A stretch of 64,000 bases of DNA. Origin: Epiperipatus broadwayi. Lineage: Eukaryota > Onychophora > Udeonychophora > Euonychophora > Peripatidae. Under the pieces are notes generated by a model. That model was not told the origin of the DNA, ran no database searches, and saw only the letters and a program-made list of their open reading frames with translations. Position numbers and translations under genes: made by a program. Location: positions 1,548,001-1,612,000 of the forward strand of contig JAQFVV010000232.1 of assembly GCA_028023455.1 (NCBI GenBank), read 5' to 3'. Position 1 is the stretch's first letter; each line of letters begins with the position of its first letter. Below are positions 35,976 to 47,656 of this stretch, piece by piece.

Positions 35976-38060
35976 TAATTTAAAAAAAAAAGTTAATCCT
36001 TTTTGAACAAAACATTTTGGTTTTAGAAAGTGTTTTTAAAAATTACATTTTTGTTTTGCTTGTAATCAATTTCTAATTTAGTTTAATTAAGCTGAGACTT
36101 GTTACATTGTAAATAAGATTAACCTGGTTGGAATTTTTTAATTAAAATTGAGACTAAGATAAAGATGTGACCTGGTCTAAAACCAATTAATAATTAAAGA
36201 TGATGTGAGAGATAAGGGGAGTCATAAATAGCCCGGGTTAGGAACTGGAATTCTATTCTATTCTACTGATTATTCTCCAGCTATTGCTGTTGACGTTGCT
36301 TGTTAGTTTTTCTGCAATTTTTAGTACACCAATTTAGAGACATGTTTGAATTTCTATGGTATTATAATTTCTTCAATGCCAAAACTATACGCAAGGAAGA
36401 ACTGCTTCAATAGTATTTTCGCCATGCCGTGCTAACCAACTCGACGAATCCCGGAGCTAAATTGTCCCTGCTAAACATGCCTTAAAAACATATGCAACAA
36501 CTGATCCAGTAATGCCTTCTGAATAAAATGGAAACCTGATGTCTTGGCCGGAGTTCTCTAATGAATGAACTATTTGTGCCATGCTGAAAGACCGCTGCAG
36601 TTTCAGATTTATACCTCGAGGTAATACGTTTCTATATTCTAATCAGTATTTAAATCTGTCATCTCAGCTTAATCCTTAATGTTACCTATCTTATATTTAT
36701 TTGCTTATCGTTGTATTTTATAGTATGTGTTTGGAATTTTAGTTTTAAGATTCCAAGTTTGTTTTCCATTTTAGTTATCAGAGGGTGTATTGTGAGATTA
36801 GATTTTATATTTTTAATATGTCTCCCTTTATTTTATTAACTAGTGCTAAATGCTTTGGCAGTCTTTTGTAAATTCAGTTTCCCTCACTTGTCCCTATTTT
36901 ATTGTCCAATAATTAATTTTAATTAATGGGTTTGCGCTTTTTGCAAACCGCAAATCTTTTGGCTGGCAGTTTATCATGTTTGTTATTCTAGTTTTTCTGT
37001 AGTTGGGGATTTCGTTTTTTCCTTTCTATATTATGTAAAACCATAATCATTCTTCAAGTTTTATTGTCTTATAAGTGAAATCAACCATAAATTACCTTAA
37101 ATGTGGTAATCATGAGCTGTCCTGCTGACAGAATGACGTCTCTTGTTCAAAGTACTAGCGAATGCTCACCTGCACTGTTTCGTTGATTTCCTATAAGACT
37201 TGTTTCATTTTGATCTCTGAATTGGGAAGCTAGAATTAGTTGTTTTTTATAAATCGCCAGCAAGAAGATACTATTAATCTCCATTTAAATTGTACGTGAG
37301 AGAACATTTCTTTTTGCTAAAGTCTTTAAAGTTTTAATATTTGCAGAACTCATATACACTCTCTGATAAATACACTTATAAAAATCTAGATCAAATTTTC
37401 ATATTCTGTTTGCTAGATTTTTGTATTGTATTTAATAAAACTTTTCAAATTAGTATAAATTATTTTGCTGACGTTTGTCTAGTGCATTTATTTTTCAATT
37501 GTCTGAACAATAGTCACGAGCTCTTGCTATTTTCCTGGTCTAGTCGGCACAAACCATCATCACCATCCACTTTTGATCACAGTAAACAAATTTTCCAGAT
37601 ACGCAGTGATCTGGTGGCCCCCTCCGTGATCAGGGGTGGAATGAGTGGCCGTTACAATATAGATATTATGTTAATATTGTTAATGAATGCATGTATAATA
37701 TGTAAAATAATTAAAATATAAGAAATAAATTAGATTAATGAATAAATTTAAGAAAGTGATAAGGATTTGAAGAAATAATTGTTAATTTTTTTAAATAAAA
37801 AATTAATTGATTATAGATATAGAATAAAAGAATGTTAGTTAATGTCATTTGTATTTTATTTATATATATATATGTGTATATATATTTATATGTATATGTG
37901 TATATCGGTATGTATATATATGTTTGGTTAAATATTAAGTGTATATGTTTAAATGTTGTAGCTCTGATGATGACTGCATGGCAGTTGAAACTAAGCAAAA
38001 AGAAATAAATCATATGTTAAAACTGCATTGTAAAGTGTTAATTAAGGAATATATGGTGTA

Positions 38061-39438
38061 TATTCTTTGATATTAGAAGTTGGTAAGAGCATTTTAAATA
38101 AAAAAATAGATTTGTGAGTGTTGATAAATAAAGAAGGGTGTACAAAAAATTATTTGAAATATTATGAAATAGAGATAATTAACATGTAGAATATTAAAAT
38201 AATTTCAATAAAAATGGGATGCAAATTATCTTAAAAAATTAAATGAATATGCAATACAATTAGTTTTATGAAGAAGTGAACAAATTTTTGTTTATCAGGG
38301 AAGTAATAAGTAAAATGGTTTTGAAACAATAATATTACTTTGTTTTATTCCCTTGAAAAATACATTAAATTCTCAGATTTTTGAGGTCAAAACAAAAAAG
38401 TAAAAAAAATTTTAATAGTAGTGATCTTTCATCTGAAACAATTTTTGAAAATTGTAATATTCCAAACTAAAGGGTTGATTCATCATTTAATTATTTTGCC
38501 ATGCTGGATTTTGAGTGGCTAAATTTGCTTTAGTTTATTTATGTTTTTTTTTTTTTTTATTACTAATAATTCAATTTACCCTTTGTATCAAATTAAACTT
38601 CGATATGTCCATATTGTTATCTTTAATATCTGCAAAAGATCAGCAATGAAACATTAAATATTAGTTATCGTCAGTTTTTATCTTTATGTTTAGTGAAAGT
38701 TTTTTTCTGTATTATTTTCCATAAAGCTAGCTATGTAAGCATGAATAATCAAGTGAAAATATCAGTGCTATTTTAAACTAATTTCTGGCTGTTGGACTTG
38801 ATTAATGAGTGTCTCCACCAGTCTTTTTTTTTTTTTACTTTTTTTATATTAGTTAATGATTTGGCAGTTTCAATACCTTAAAACTTTGAACTCTTAAGTA
38901 ATTTTCCCAACTATATAGTATGACTGCATATTTTAGTGCACTATTAACTTTTTAGCAAAAAATATATTGATAGTAATCTATTTTATAACATTATTCTAGA
39001 ATCCCTTGCTTAACATGAATGTTCAATGAACAGATAATAATGCGAATCATGTTATTAGGTTTTTATTTATGACTGACTATTCAATATTATTTGTAAATTT
39101 ATATATGTAAAATAATATAAGGTATATCATTATTGTTAATGCAGGAAAGTGATGTACTGCTTTTTTTATGTATTGCCATCCTCTTTTCCAGAACAGTGAA
39201 AAATCCCTATGCTTAGCATGCAACTGAAGTCTTTAAAATATATAGTTGCTGATCTAACTTAAATAAAAGAAGTAAAGGTATTTTTTGGATGGATATATGT
39301 CATCTAGTACTTTTCATTTATAAAGGTCCTAAGCTAGAAACTAATCACTGTTGTCTTGATAATGTTAAAGTAGAGTGATGATACAAATGTTAAAATGTAT
39401 GATGTGAGAAGTATGCCATGCTTTATTTTTGACTTATA
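38061..39438 (+). other. Intronic sequence, apparently single-copy
   Basis: AT-rich with poly-T runs. I see no ORF, repeat or element boundary here. Confidence 0.5.
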
Positions 39439-40770
39439 CACCCGGGTCTTGTTTTATGCAGATTTATTTAGTGCAATTTTGAAGTTATGCGATTCATGTT
39501 TCTTCTTAATATTTTTGTATGCGGTTTTCTTTTATGCGATAAAAATTATTAGATCAGAAGTCGAGCTTTGATAATGCGCTATTACTTTAAATATAAATTT
39601 CACGCACTCACACATCATATTTAAAGTAACCGCATTATCGGAGTTCAACTTCCATCTAATAATTTCAATTTTTTCAGCGCTTTATAATAATACTTTAATA
39701 GATTTTATGCAATAAAGAAGTTCATAATTCACTTAAAATCAGGATTTCCCCATTTTATATACAGACATTAAATTTTACAAGATTATAATGTAAATCTTGT
39801 TTAAACATTATAGATGTCTATATTAAGCATGTTGTTTTTGCATTTTAAATCACATTCTATTTTTGTTTTTTTAAAAAAAGAATATGTAATCAATTAATCA
39901 TTTAGTGTCCGCAAGTTTATTTTTAAAAGGTGAGTAACAGCGGTGGACACAATTAAATTTGACAATTAAAAATTAAAATTGATTTTTAATTATAATGAAC
40001 AATTTAAAAATTATGTAATGTGATCTGAAATTAATTTGATGTGAAACAATGAAATTTGATTTTTAAACAGAATTGAAAATTAAAGACAAAAATAATTTAA
40101 TTTTTAATTGTTAGTTTTAATTAAATTTTTCCCAACAGTGATGAGTAGGTGTCTTTTTATTATCATAAATCTAAATTCTTATTTTTATTTTAAATTTTAT
40201 TTTACCCTAATGGAGAGGAAAAAACACCCAAGAAAATGAATTTCTTTCAAAACAAAAATTTCAATTTTTAGATTGCTTAGCGAAATGGGAAGATCAACAG
40301 CGTTGGAAAACATTTTAGTTTAAGCGAATCCACTATAAGAGCAATTAAAAAAAATGAAGTTTGCACTATTTGTATTTCCTCTTGTGATGAATCTGATGTC
40401 TTACTAATTCACAAACGAATCTACTTATCGTCAAATAGCGATAATGATTAAAATACTGTACATGTATGAAAAAATATAAAATACTGTAAATTATGCATAA
40501 AAATATATTGTTTTGAATACAATTAAATACCGTAGTTAATAAAAAAAGTAAAAAAGTTTATCTTATATCAATTTTTTTCAAATTTGAAATTTTTTATTAG
40601 TCATATTTTATTTCCCTATTTTTTTATGCGAATTTTGAAGTAATTTTACGTTGTTGCTTTGCTTTTATGCGATTTTTGAAAATTACAGTATCTATCCCCC
40701 ATTTTTGTGCGATTTCTTTTGTGCACATTTTTTGAGGAGCCTATCTACTGCATAAAACGAGACCCAGGTG
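39439..40770 (+). mobile_element. Tigger/pogo-like element T3
   Basis: CACCCGGGTC... to ...GAGACCCAGGTG with TA at 39437-39438 and 40771-40772. It is collinear with T2 throughout, including the transposase N-terminal remnant at about 40210-40320 (the same MERKKHPRK-stop start) with more frameshifts. Confidence 0.88.
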
Positions 40771-41096
40771 TACTTTGATTGATGTGATTATGAAATTAAA
40801 ACTTTTATTTCAAGAACAATATCACTTTCCATCTAATCTTTCATGAAGTAACTTTTTGTTGTATATTTTTTATATCTCCTCTATTTAGCTATGGAAAATA
40901 TGTCAAAAAAGCATGATTAGAATTCGTGCAATATTTTTTTTAAAGATTTTGAAAATCTTTGTTATTTTGTTGACAAAGGAATTAAGGAAGAATTGTTTAA
41001 TTTAGTTTAATTAACAGGAATTATATATTTGCAAAGCAATTGTAAAAGTTTATTTCTGAAATAGAAATAGATTGTTTAAAATTTTTTTTGCAATTA

Positions 41097-42013
41097 CACA
41101 TGGGTCTCGTTTTATGCGGATTATTTTAATGCGATTTTGAAGTTATGCGATTCATGTTTTTTTTTAATATCTTTCACATTTCACTATATTTATTAGATAT
41201 CAAGAAATTTAAATTATTAATAACTTATTTTCACTTGAAATACTTTTTTTTTTTCCAAAAATATAACATTATATTAGCAGCTAACTTGAAAATGGCCTGA
41301 GGCTGTATTTAGAAACTTAGTTTCTATGTAAATAACCTACTTATACTAATGAGTAAATAATAAGAATAGATTTATACTTACATATAAAAATATCGCAATA
41401 AATATTCAAAAAATTTAAACTTTTAAAACGTATTTTGTTATATATAACAGAAATAAATAATCTTTTAGATTTTTAAAATAAAAGACGAAGATTTTATAAA
41501 CTGAAAATAATCTTTGTAATGATAATGTATAATCTTTTTTTTTGATTGCGATTTCATTTTTTTTAATATAGAAACAAAATCATTAACACAACACAAGACT
41601 GAAACTGACGCTAGTTGTACATCACATCACAAATAAAAATAAAGTGGTTAACAGGTTTTTCTGGCCATAATTGCTGAGAGATTCTTGACTTCATTTAAGG
41701 AGAAGCCACAATACATTACATAGAATCTGATTTCTTACCAGTTTACAAATGAATGCTAGCGGTAATGATTAAAATATGTATGAAAAATGTAAAATTAAAT
41801 ACTGTAGTTAATAAAAAAGTAAAAAAGTTTATCTTGTATTATTTTTTTTCAAATATGTGAAATTTTTTATTAGTCATACTTTATTTGCTTATTTTTTTAA
41901 TGCGAATTTTAAAGTAATTTTTCCTTGTTGCTTTGCTTTTATGCGAATTCTGAAAATTACAGACCCTATCCCCCATTTTTCAAGGTAAGTTAAGTCTATT
42001 TTTGAGCAATTCT
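41097..42013 (+). mobile_element. Tigger-like element T4, 3'-truncated, carrying a LINE tail
   Basis: It begins TA-CACATGGGTCTCG and runs to CTATTTTTGAGCAATT, where the last ~50 bp including the terminal repeat are missing. In its middle (about 41610-41735) is a LINE 3' tail: GTGGTTAACAGGTTTTTCTGG...GCTGAGAGATTCTTGAC...CATTACAT. The same composite occurs in T5. Confidence 0.75.
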
Positions 42014-42036
42014 AGAATGTATTATATTTACTTTAT

Positions 42037-43406
42037 ACTGAACCATTTATTTATATATGGTACAAAAATATTGGCATTTGGTAAAAGCTAAAAAAAAGTA
42101 GATTTAGATTTTTTTTTGATTAGTATATTTTTTGTTAAAACGTACAATGAAAGGTAAAATTGTTGTTTGTATTTTTTTTTATCTAATTAAAAATAAAAGT
42201 AAAAATTGGAGAGAACAAAAGACACAAATTACTAATCTAGATAAGCTAAAAGAAAAATATTTTAGCTAATTAAAGATGGCCGAAAGACATTATAAAGAAG
42301 AGAACTTTGTAACGTAAATTTTATAAAGAATGTATAAGATTATCTACGTATATTTTTGACAAGCAAAAGGTATGTGCAGAAGTCTGAAAACTGGACTTCA
42401 AGTATAAAAAGGAAGAGGCCAGTTTGATCAATGTCTTGTTTTGTCTGTTTTTTCTATGGTCGCTTCTGGATAACAAAAGAATATATCCAGGATCACCCTA
42501 CGCTGAAATAATTCTGCATGTTGGAGTGAACCGGAGCTTTTGTTGACATTGTTCCTGAAGATGGACACCAGAAAAGCTTTCGTGACTGACCAGTAGAATA
42601 GACCACAAGATCAACTTATAACCGATAGCTGAGCTTATTCTCCCACAAAAAAAAAAACAACTATGCATAGTAATCTACAAGCTTCGTGAACTCGCTAAAC
42701 TTACCGGTAAGTTAAGATTAACCATTCCTGATTGTGATAAAATCAAGCGTTTGCAAACATTTCTTAAAAATATACTTATAATAGGATTCCGATAGAGACT
42801 TTAATGTTATTGATCAAGAGACTCTTGTTTACCCAAGAACTTTTTAATTATGAAACTTTTTTTATGAATTGATTCCTGTTTGAATTAACGTGTGTGTGTT
42901 CTCTTCAGTTTTATTTAATTAGTAATTTATCATTAAACATTTTAATCTGTTAGAATAAAAATATTTATTTCTAATATCAACTTTTCATTTGTATGTTATT
43001 AATAATAGTTATTAATGTTTATTATTAAATTTATTAATATTAGTTTAGTGAGATTTGAAAATATAATTTACTTTTGACTAAACTCCAGGAATAATGATAT
43101 TTAGAAAATAATTCTAGTTACGATAAAATATACTGATTCTTTTAAAAACATTTTTTTTTTTAATTTGCGAGACGTGATGCGACAGATTTTAGCGGATTCT
43201 TATATGAATCCTGGCGCCCTTATAAAAGAAATAAAAACATTTTGTCGATAGCGTAAATCGTAACAATTACTAGGTAGAGTTGATCAGGAAATATAGTTAT
43301 GTTTTTAGAAATAGGAATGAAACTTTCTTTTTTTTGCATAACTTGATCAACTCATACATTATATGTGTAACAGAGACCTAGTCAGACGGAGAAAACATTA
43401 CAATAC
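42037..43406 (+). mobile_element. Probable solo LTR (1,362 bp) with ATAC target duplication
   Basis: TGAACCATTT (42041) to GAAAACATTACA (43402) lies between ATAC copies (42037-42040, 43403-43406). It contains a TATA box (AGTATAAAAAGG, about 42398) and a GC-richer leader (42410-42650), as in the LTR at 34398. The right flank is Penelope P4. The left flank is truncated T4, so one border is not independently verified. Confidence 0.55.
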
Positions 43407-43765
43407 TTTATATTTATATTTGAATGCCAATTAGTTTTATTATCTATATTACTTTTCTTATGAATTTATGTTTTAATCCTACATTTCCCTTCTTTATATG
43501 ACTTCATCAATTTTATATCTAAATGTGCATATGTCAGTAAATTATTCTTTTTTCTTTCTATAATAAATTTATTATTCTTATCCATTTTATTAACATCCTC
43601 TATAAATAAATCTATCTGTCTTTGCGTTTTATTAATATCAATAAATAATCATTTACGTATCTCCTAATAATGTTTGGAGCATTATTATGTACTAACATTA
43701 ACTTCTCCAATTTTTCCATATAAACATTACTCAATACTTCACTTAATGCTCCTATTAGTAAACAT
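43407..43765 (-). pseudogene. Penelope-like RT C-terminal part (P4), inverted
   Basis: Minus-strand frames read LSEVLSNVYMEKLEKLMLVH, NNAPNIIRRYVNDYLL (the catalytic YVDD has become YVND), INKTQRQIDLFIEDVNKMDK, LDIKLMKSYKEGKCRIKT and IDNKTNWHSNIN. This corresponds to the RT end of P1 and P3 but faces the opposite way to the adjoining endonuclease. Confidence 0.75.
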
Positions 43766-43815
43766 TTTTGTTTAAAGTTATAGGTAAAATTAATAAAAAA
43801 TTGATAATGTATTAA

Positions 43816-44199
43816 ATGTTAAAGTACTTAATAAAAAGAAAAAATATGGTTAGTATTTTAGAAAGTAAGTATATTAGTATTTATGATAAAAATTCAGATA
43901 ATGAAATAAATGGAATATATGAGATTAATTGTAAAAAGTGTCAAATCAATTATCTAAAAGTAAATTATGTAGGAGAAACAAAAATTTCAATATATAGAAG
44001 TCTATTACTACATAAGTATGATAAAAATTCATCGATATATTTATGTAAAATAAATAGAGGGCATGAGTTTGAAAAGGATTGTATAAGGTTACAATTTACA
44101 GATAATAAAAGGGATAGGAAAATAAAAGAGGCTATTTATATTAATAATATTAAGCTAGTTTTAAGTAGAGATTTGGGCCTGAAAAAAATTTTGATATAA
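43816..44199 (+). pseudogene. GIY-YIG endonuclease of Penelope element P4
   Basis: One open 127-codon frame: LIKRKNMVSILESKYISIYD, then GIYEINCKKCQINYLKVNYV with GETKISIYRSLLLHKYDKNS, RGHEFEKDCIRLQFTDNKRD and AIYINNIKLVLSRDLGLKKI. GIYE and NYVGE are the paired GIY-YIG strands; the CKKC between them is the Penelope-specific insertion; R in IYRS is the catalytic Arg helix. This is the best preserved endonuclease in the window, intact to a normal stop, but it has lost its RT by inversion and deletion. It would nick DNA for target-primed insertion if part of a full protein. Confidence 0.8.
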
Positions 44200-44880
44200 A
44201 ATAAAAAAAAAAATTGAAAGATTTAATTATGTAAAAAATAGGAAGATAAGTTGAAGTTTATTTACTTTTTTATTCGATTAATCATCTGAGATCATCGATA
44301 CAAATATTGTTTGCTTGTTGTAGGAAAGTGGAGAGTAAATTGTGATCAAAAGAGAGAGATATAATTGAATTTGGAGAGATCGGGAATTGTTAATATTTAG
44401 AAAGTGTTTTGTTCATCATTTTAAATTTAGAAGTAAAAAAAAAAAGATATTTTGTTGAATGTGTGTTCATATAAGGATATTTTATATGTATGTAAGTGGT
44501 TGGTTTTTTAATAATACTAAATGATTTTTTAATTTAAGAAAGGGAGTGATTTATTTGAGGGAAAAAGATAATGTTTTAGAGGCCTACGGTTGGAAAACAC
44601 ATGATTTTGGATCGATTGTCATTGAAAGTAAAATTTTGTCTTCCGTGCAAAGGGATTTGAAGAGTAGGAGAGGAAGTATAAAATCAAATATAGAGTAGGT
44701 GCTTGGAAAATAAGGAATATGAATTGCATTTGTATTCCATAATGCATATATAATGGTCATAAAGAAAGTAGGCATGCCGTGGCAGAATGTATTGTATGTA
44801 ATGATGTTTATTACTTGAAATGTTTAAATAAGACTAGCAAGGATGTAACAGGTTTATGATTATGTAGACAGTCTGTAAAT

Positions 44881-45692
44881 GTGATAAAATCAGTGAAAAA
44901 GTGGTTTCTAAGTGTAGATAGTGTAAAGAGAGAATCAGGAAAAATAGAGCAAAATGTAATTGAGGAAGATAGGATAGTGTATGGATTTAGTGAAATGACA
45001 GGAGATATGGTTGGAAAAATTTATAGTGAAATGGAGATGGTTAGCCAAAGAATAAATAAGATAGAGGAATGGGTAAAGGATGTAGAAACAAAATTAAAAT
45101 CATTAGAAACGAAGTGTGAGCAGATGAAGGAATTATTGAGTAGTAATGATAAGAAGTAGATAAGGAAGAAGGTTGTATATGAAGCAGAGAAAGTAGACTA
45201 TAAGACAGTATTGATAGGAGATTCACTAATTAGAGAATTTTGAGATATATAATTGCAAGGGAAAATATAAACACGTATGTAAGAGTGTGTTTGCCTGGAG
45301 TTGGAATTAGGGATGATACAGATAAAATAAAGAAGCAAGGAAGTAGAATGTATGTTGTGATAGGGACTAATAATTTGTCAGAATCATCAGAGAGAGTAAT
45401 GAATTGATTGGGAATTTGAGTAAGATTAAAGGAAGAGTAGGAATAGTTGGATTATTACCAAAATTTGACAAGAGGTATATGTTAGATAGGGCATGTTCTA
45501 TAAATGAGATTGAAAAAATTATGTGAAAGAAATGATGTCATGTTTGTGGATGTGTGGGATATTTTTATTGGAAAGAGGGAGTTATATAGTAAAGATGGAT
45601 TGCATTTAGAAAAACAAGGAAGTGAAGTCTTAGGGAGTTTGATTTATAAAGAATATAATTTGGGAAATTTACAAAGGGAGGTGGGGTTTTAA
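44881..45692 (+). pseudogene. LINE ORF1: coiled coil plus SGNH/GDSL esterase
   Basis: Frame 1 (44881-45159) ends in a coiled coil: MEMVSQRINKIEEWVKDVET and KLKSLETKCEQMKELLSSND. Then 45205-45240 reads TVLIGDSLIREF (block I, nucleophile Ser in GDS), about 45355-45385 reads YVVIGTNNLSESS (block III, catalytic Asn in GTNN), and 45504-45692 reads MFVDVWDIFIGKRELYSKDG then LHLEKQGSEVLGSLIYKEYN (block V, D..H dyad). The full SGNH catalytic set is therefore recognisable in order. Esterase-type ORF1s are known in CR1/L2 LINEs, where they are thought to aid membrane or RNP handling. Stops and frameshifts separate the blocks. Confidence 0.75.
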
Positions 45693-45949
45693 TTGGCAGT
45701 GTTATCAGAAAGAAGAAGGATGGGCTGGATATAAGAAACAATCAATGGGTAGCTGATTTAGATATAAATGTAGATGTGGAGAGGGGATGGGTCTGTAAAA
45801 TTAATGGTAATCAAGTTATTTATAAATGTAATGGAGAAGAAAGAGTCAATAGAATTTATAAAAGAGTAGTTAGGAAAGAAGAAATTGTTAAAATTGGGTA
45901 TATGCATAGTGGTAGGAGACCAGAAAAGTGATTGGAATTAAAGTAATTA

Positions 45950-46850
45950 AAAATTAAGATCTTGTGGTATTAGCAGTAATGGAAACACATCTAAGAGAAG
46001 AAGAATGTATTCTGGAAAACTTGGTTTGGCACGGTATAAATAGAAAAGAAAAAAGTGGTGGTGGTATAGGAGTTATGTCAAGACAAGAAGAGATGGAGGC
46101 TATAGTGCATATAACCACTGGGGATAGTCAACTATAATGAAGTGGGGAATGGATGGAGGCTATAGTGCATATAACCACTGGAGATAGTCAAACTATAATG
46201 AAGTGGAACAATAGCATATATCAGGGGTGGCCAACTTTTGTCTTTATAAGATCTACTTTTTATTTTAAAAATGTGTTGCAATCGACTTGTTGTCATAGGC
46301 ATAGTCTAAGTTGTGGGAGGTGTGAAATACATACTATTTTTATATATCTACGTAGTAAAAAATAACAATTATTTAACGGGCCAAAAAACTCATGTCCAGT
46401 GGAATTAAAGCAATATTTATTAATTTAAATTAGCTACATTAAATCAAGATTAAAAATATTTTCAATAATGATGCAGCTTAGTGGACTTCACCTATCTAGA
46501 ATTGAAAAAAAATTTAGAACAAAAACAAAAATAAAAAAACTTGAAAGTCTTGACTTAATTTGTTTCACTCGTTACCCAACAGCTCTTGCCAGATTGGCCT
46601 TGCGATTGACCAAAAATGACTTTGCGATCGACGGTGGATCACGATCGACTTGTTGGACACCCCTGGCATATTTGAATGCTTAGTTAAGGATATACAGAGT
46701 TTCAAAGAAAAGGGGTAGAGGATAATGGTTATAGGGGATATGAATAGGCATATTGAAGAAATTAATGACGTAGATAATAAGAATGGACAGCTTTTGAAGA
46801 ATTTTTGTCAAAGGAAATTTGAGCATTGGAAATTTATCAAATATTTATGA
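45950..46850 (+). pseudogene. LINE ORF2: AP-type endonuclease relic
   Basis: About 45960-46080 reads LVVLAVMETHLREEECILEN and GGGIGVMS (the ETHL segment with the catalytic Glu); after the hAT element, 46725-46800 reads VIGDMNRHIEEINDVDNKNG and QLLKNFCQ (the GD.N motif). A 57-bp tandem duplication (about 46093-46205) and the hAT insertion disrupt it. Confidence 0.65.
46214..46683. mobile_element. hAT non-autonomous element (454 bp), 8-bp TSD
   Basis: CAGGGGTGGCCAACTTTT (46222) and GTTGGACACCCCTG (ends 46675) are inverted termini of hAT/Charlie type, flanked by GCATATAT (46214-46221) and GCATATTT (46676-46683), an 8-bp duplication with one change. The interior contains GCGATCGACGGTGGATCACG and no transposase. 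Confidence 0.85.
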
Positions 46851-47656
46851 AGGATAATACACATAGTCAAGGAAAAATATATTCCACACAATAGGTTATG
46901 TATTAGTAGAGAAAGAGGGAATGAATAAAGTATGGAAATTTAAGGTGTTTGTTAATGAAGCGAGAGTATGTAATAGTGTCATAATTTCTTTACAGTAGAA
47001 ATGGATAGTAATGTGGTCGGAAAATAGTAATAAAAGTAGAAAGGCTAGTAAAAGATGTGGATGGAGAGTGAATGATAAGAATAAGTCAGAAGAGTATAAA
47101 ATAAAAGTTGAAGAAACCATGGAAGAGTTGTTTGGGGATGAGTATAAAGACTAGTGTGGTAAAATATAAAAAGTGGCAAATAGGGTTTTAGGTGAGAATA
47201 TTCAGAAGAATAAAAGTAATAGGAAAGTGAGAGTTAGTAAAAGTGTAAAAGAGGAAAATAGCATGCAGAGAATATAAATGTACTATACAAAGAAAATGAA
47301 AAAGTTATTAATGCTAAATGGGAAAAGTTCTTAGAAAAAAAGAATTTGGCTAAAATAGATAATTATATAGAGAGAATGAAATTGAATAATAAATTGTTAG
47401 AGGATATTAATAAAAGTGGAAGCGGTAGGAGTAAAAAATTTTGGAAGTACATTAAAAGAAGGAATGTAGGGGAAAGATAAATAGTATTACTAAATGATGA
47501 GGGAATAGAATGTAGCTCTAGAGAAGAATTAGACATGATCTTAAATTTAAGTATGTAATGGATATAGAAAAGATGTTAGATGTGAAGGACAGAATGATAG
47601 CAAACATGAATGCATATATAGTAATGGGAATATTAGGTTTGCAGAAAGTGAACTGA

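Larger units (their letters stand above)
34394..37660 (+). mobile_element. Solo LTR (about 1.95 kb without T2) with ATAT target duplication
   Basis: TGAGACAGATAG (34398) to GTGGCCGTTACA (37656) lies between ATAT copies (34394-34397, 37657-37660) in the P3 3' UTR. The Penelope sequence AATTATAT-AGATATTATG is restored by removal. A TATA-like CATAAATAG (about 36226) precedes a GC-richer stretch (36230-36620) ending CGAGGTAATA, which resembles a promoter, transcription start and splice donor, hence + orientation. T2 is inserted near its left end. Confidence 0.75.
27640..38060 (+). mobile_element. Penelope-like element P3 with multiple nested insertions
   Basis: Order on the + strand: ORF N-terminus (27743-28613), RT (28619-29244), palindrome (29156-29347), RT remainder (29388-29676), solo LTR (29677-31343), linker (31344-31533), 706-bp insert (31534-32239), linker (32254-32460), TIR element replacing the endonuclease (32508-34219), 3' UTR (34230-34397), solo LTR with T2 (34398-37656), and 3' UTR with microsatellite and terminus (37657-38060). 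When insertions are removed the pieces align with P1 and P2 base by base at the junctions. Confidence 0.85.

Noticed and set aside
46153-46683. Two ORFs of ~70 codons
   Set aside because: They run across the hAT element and its target duplication and are not genes.
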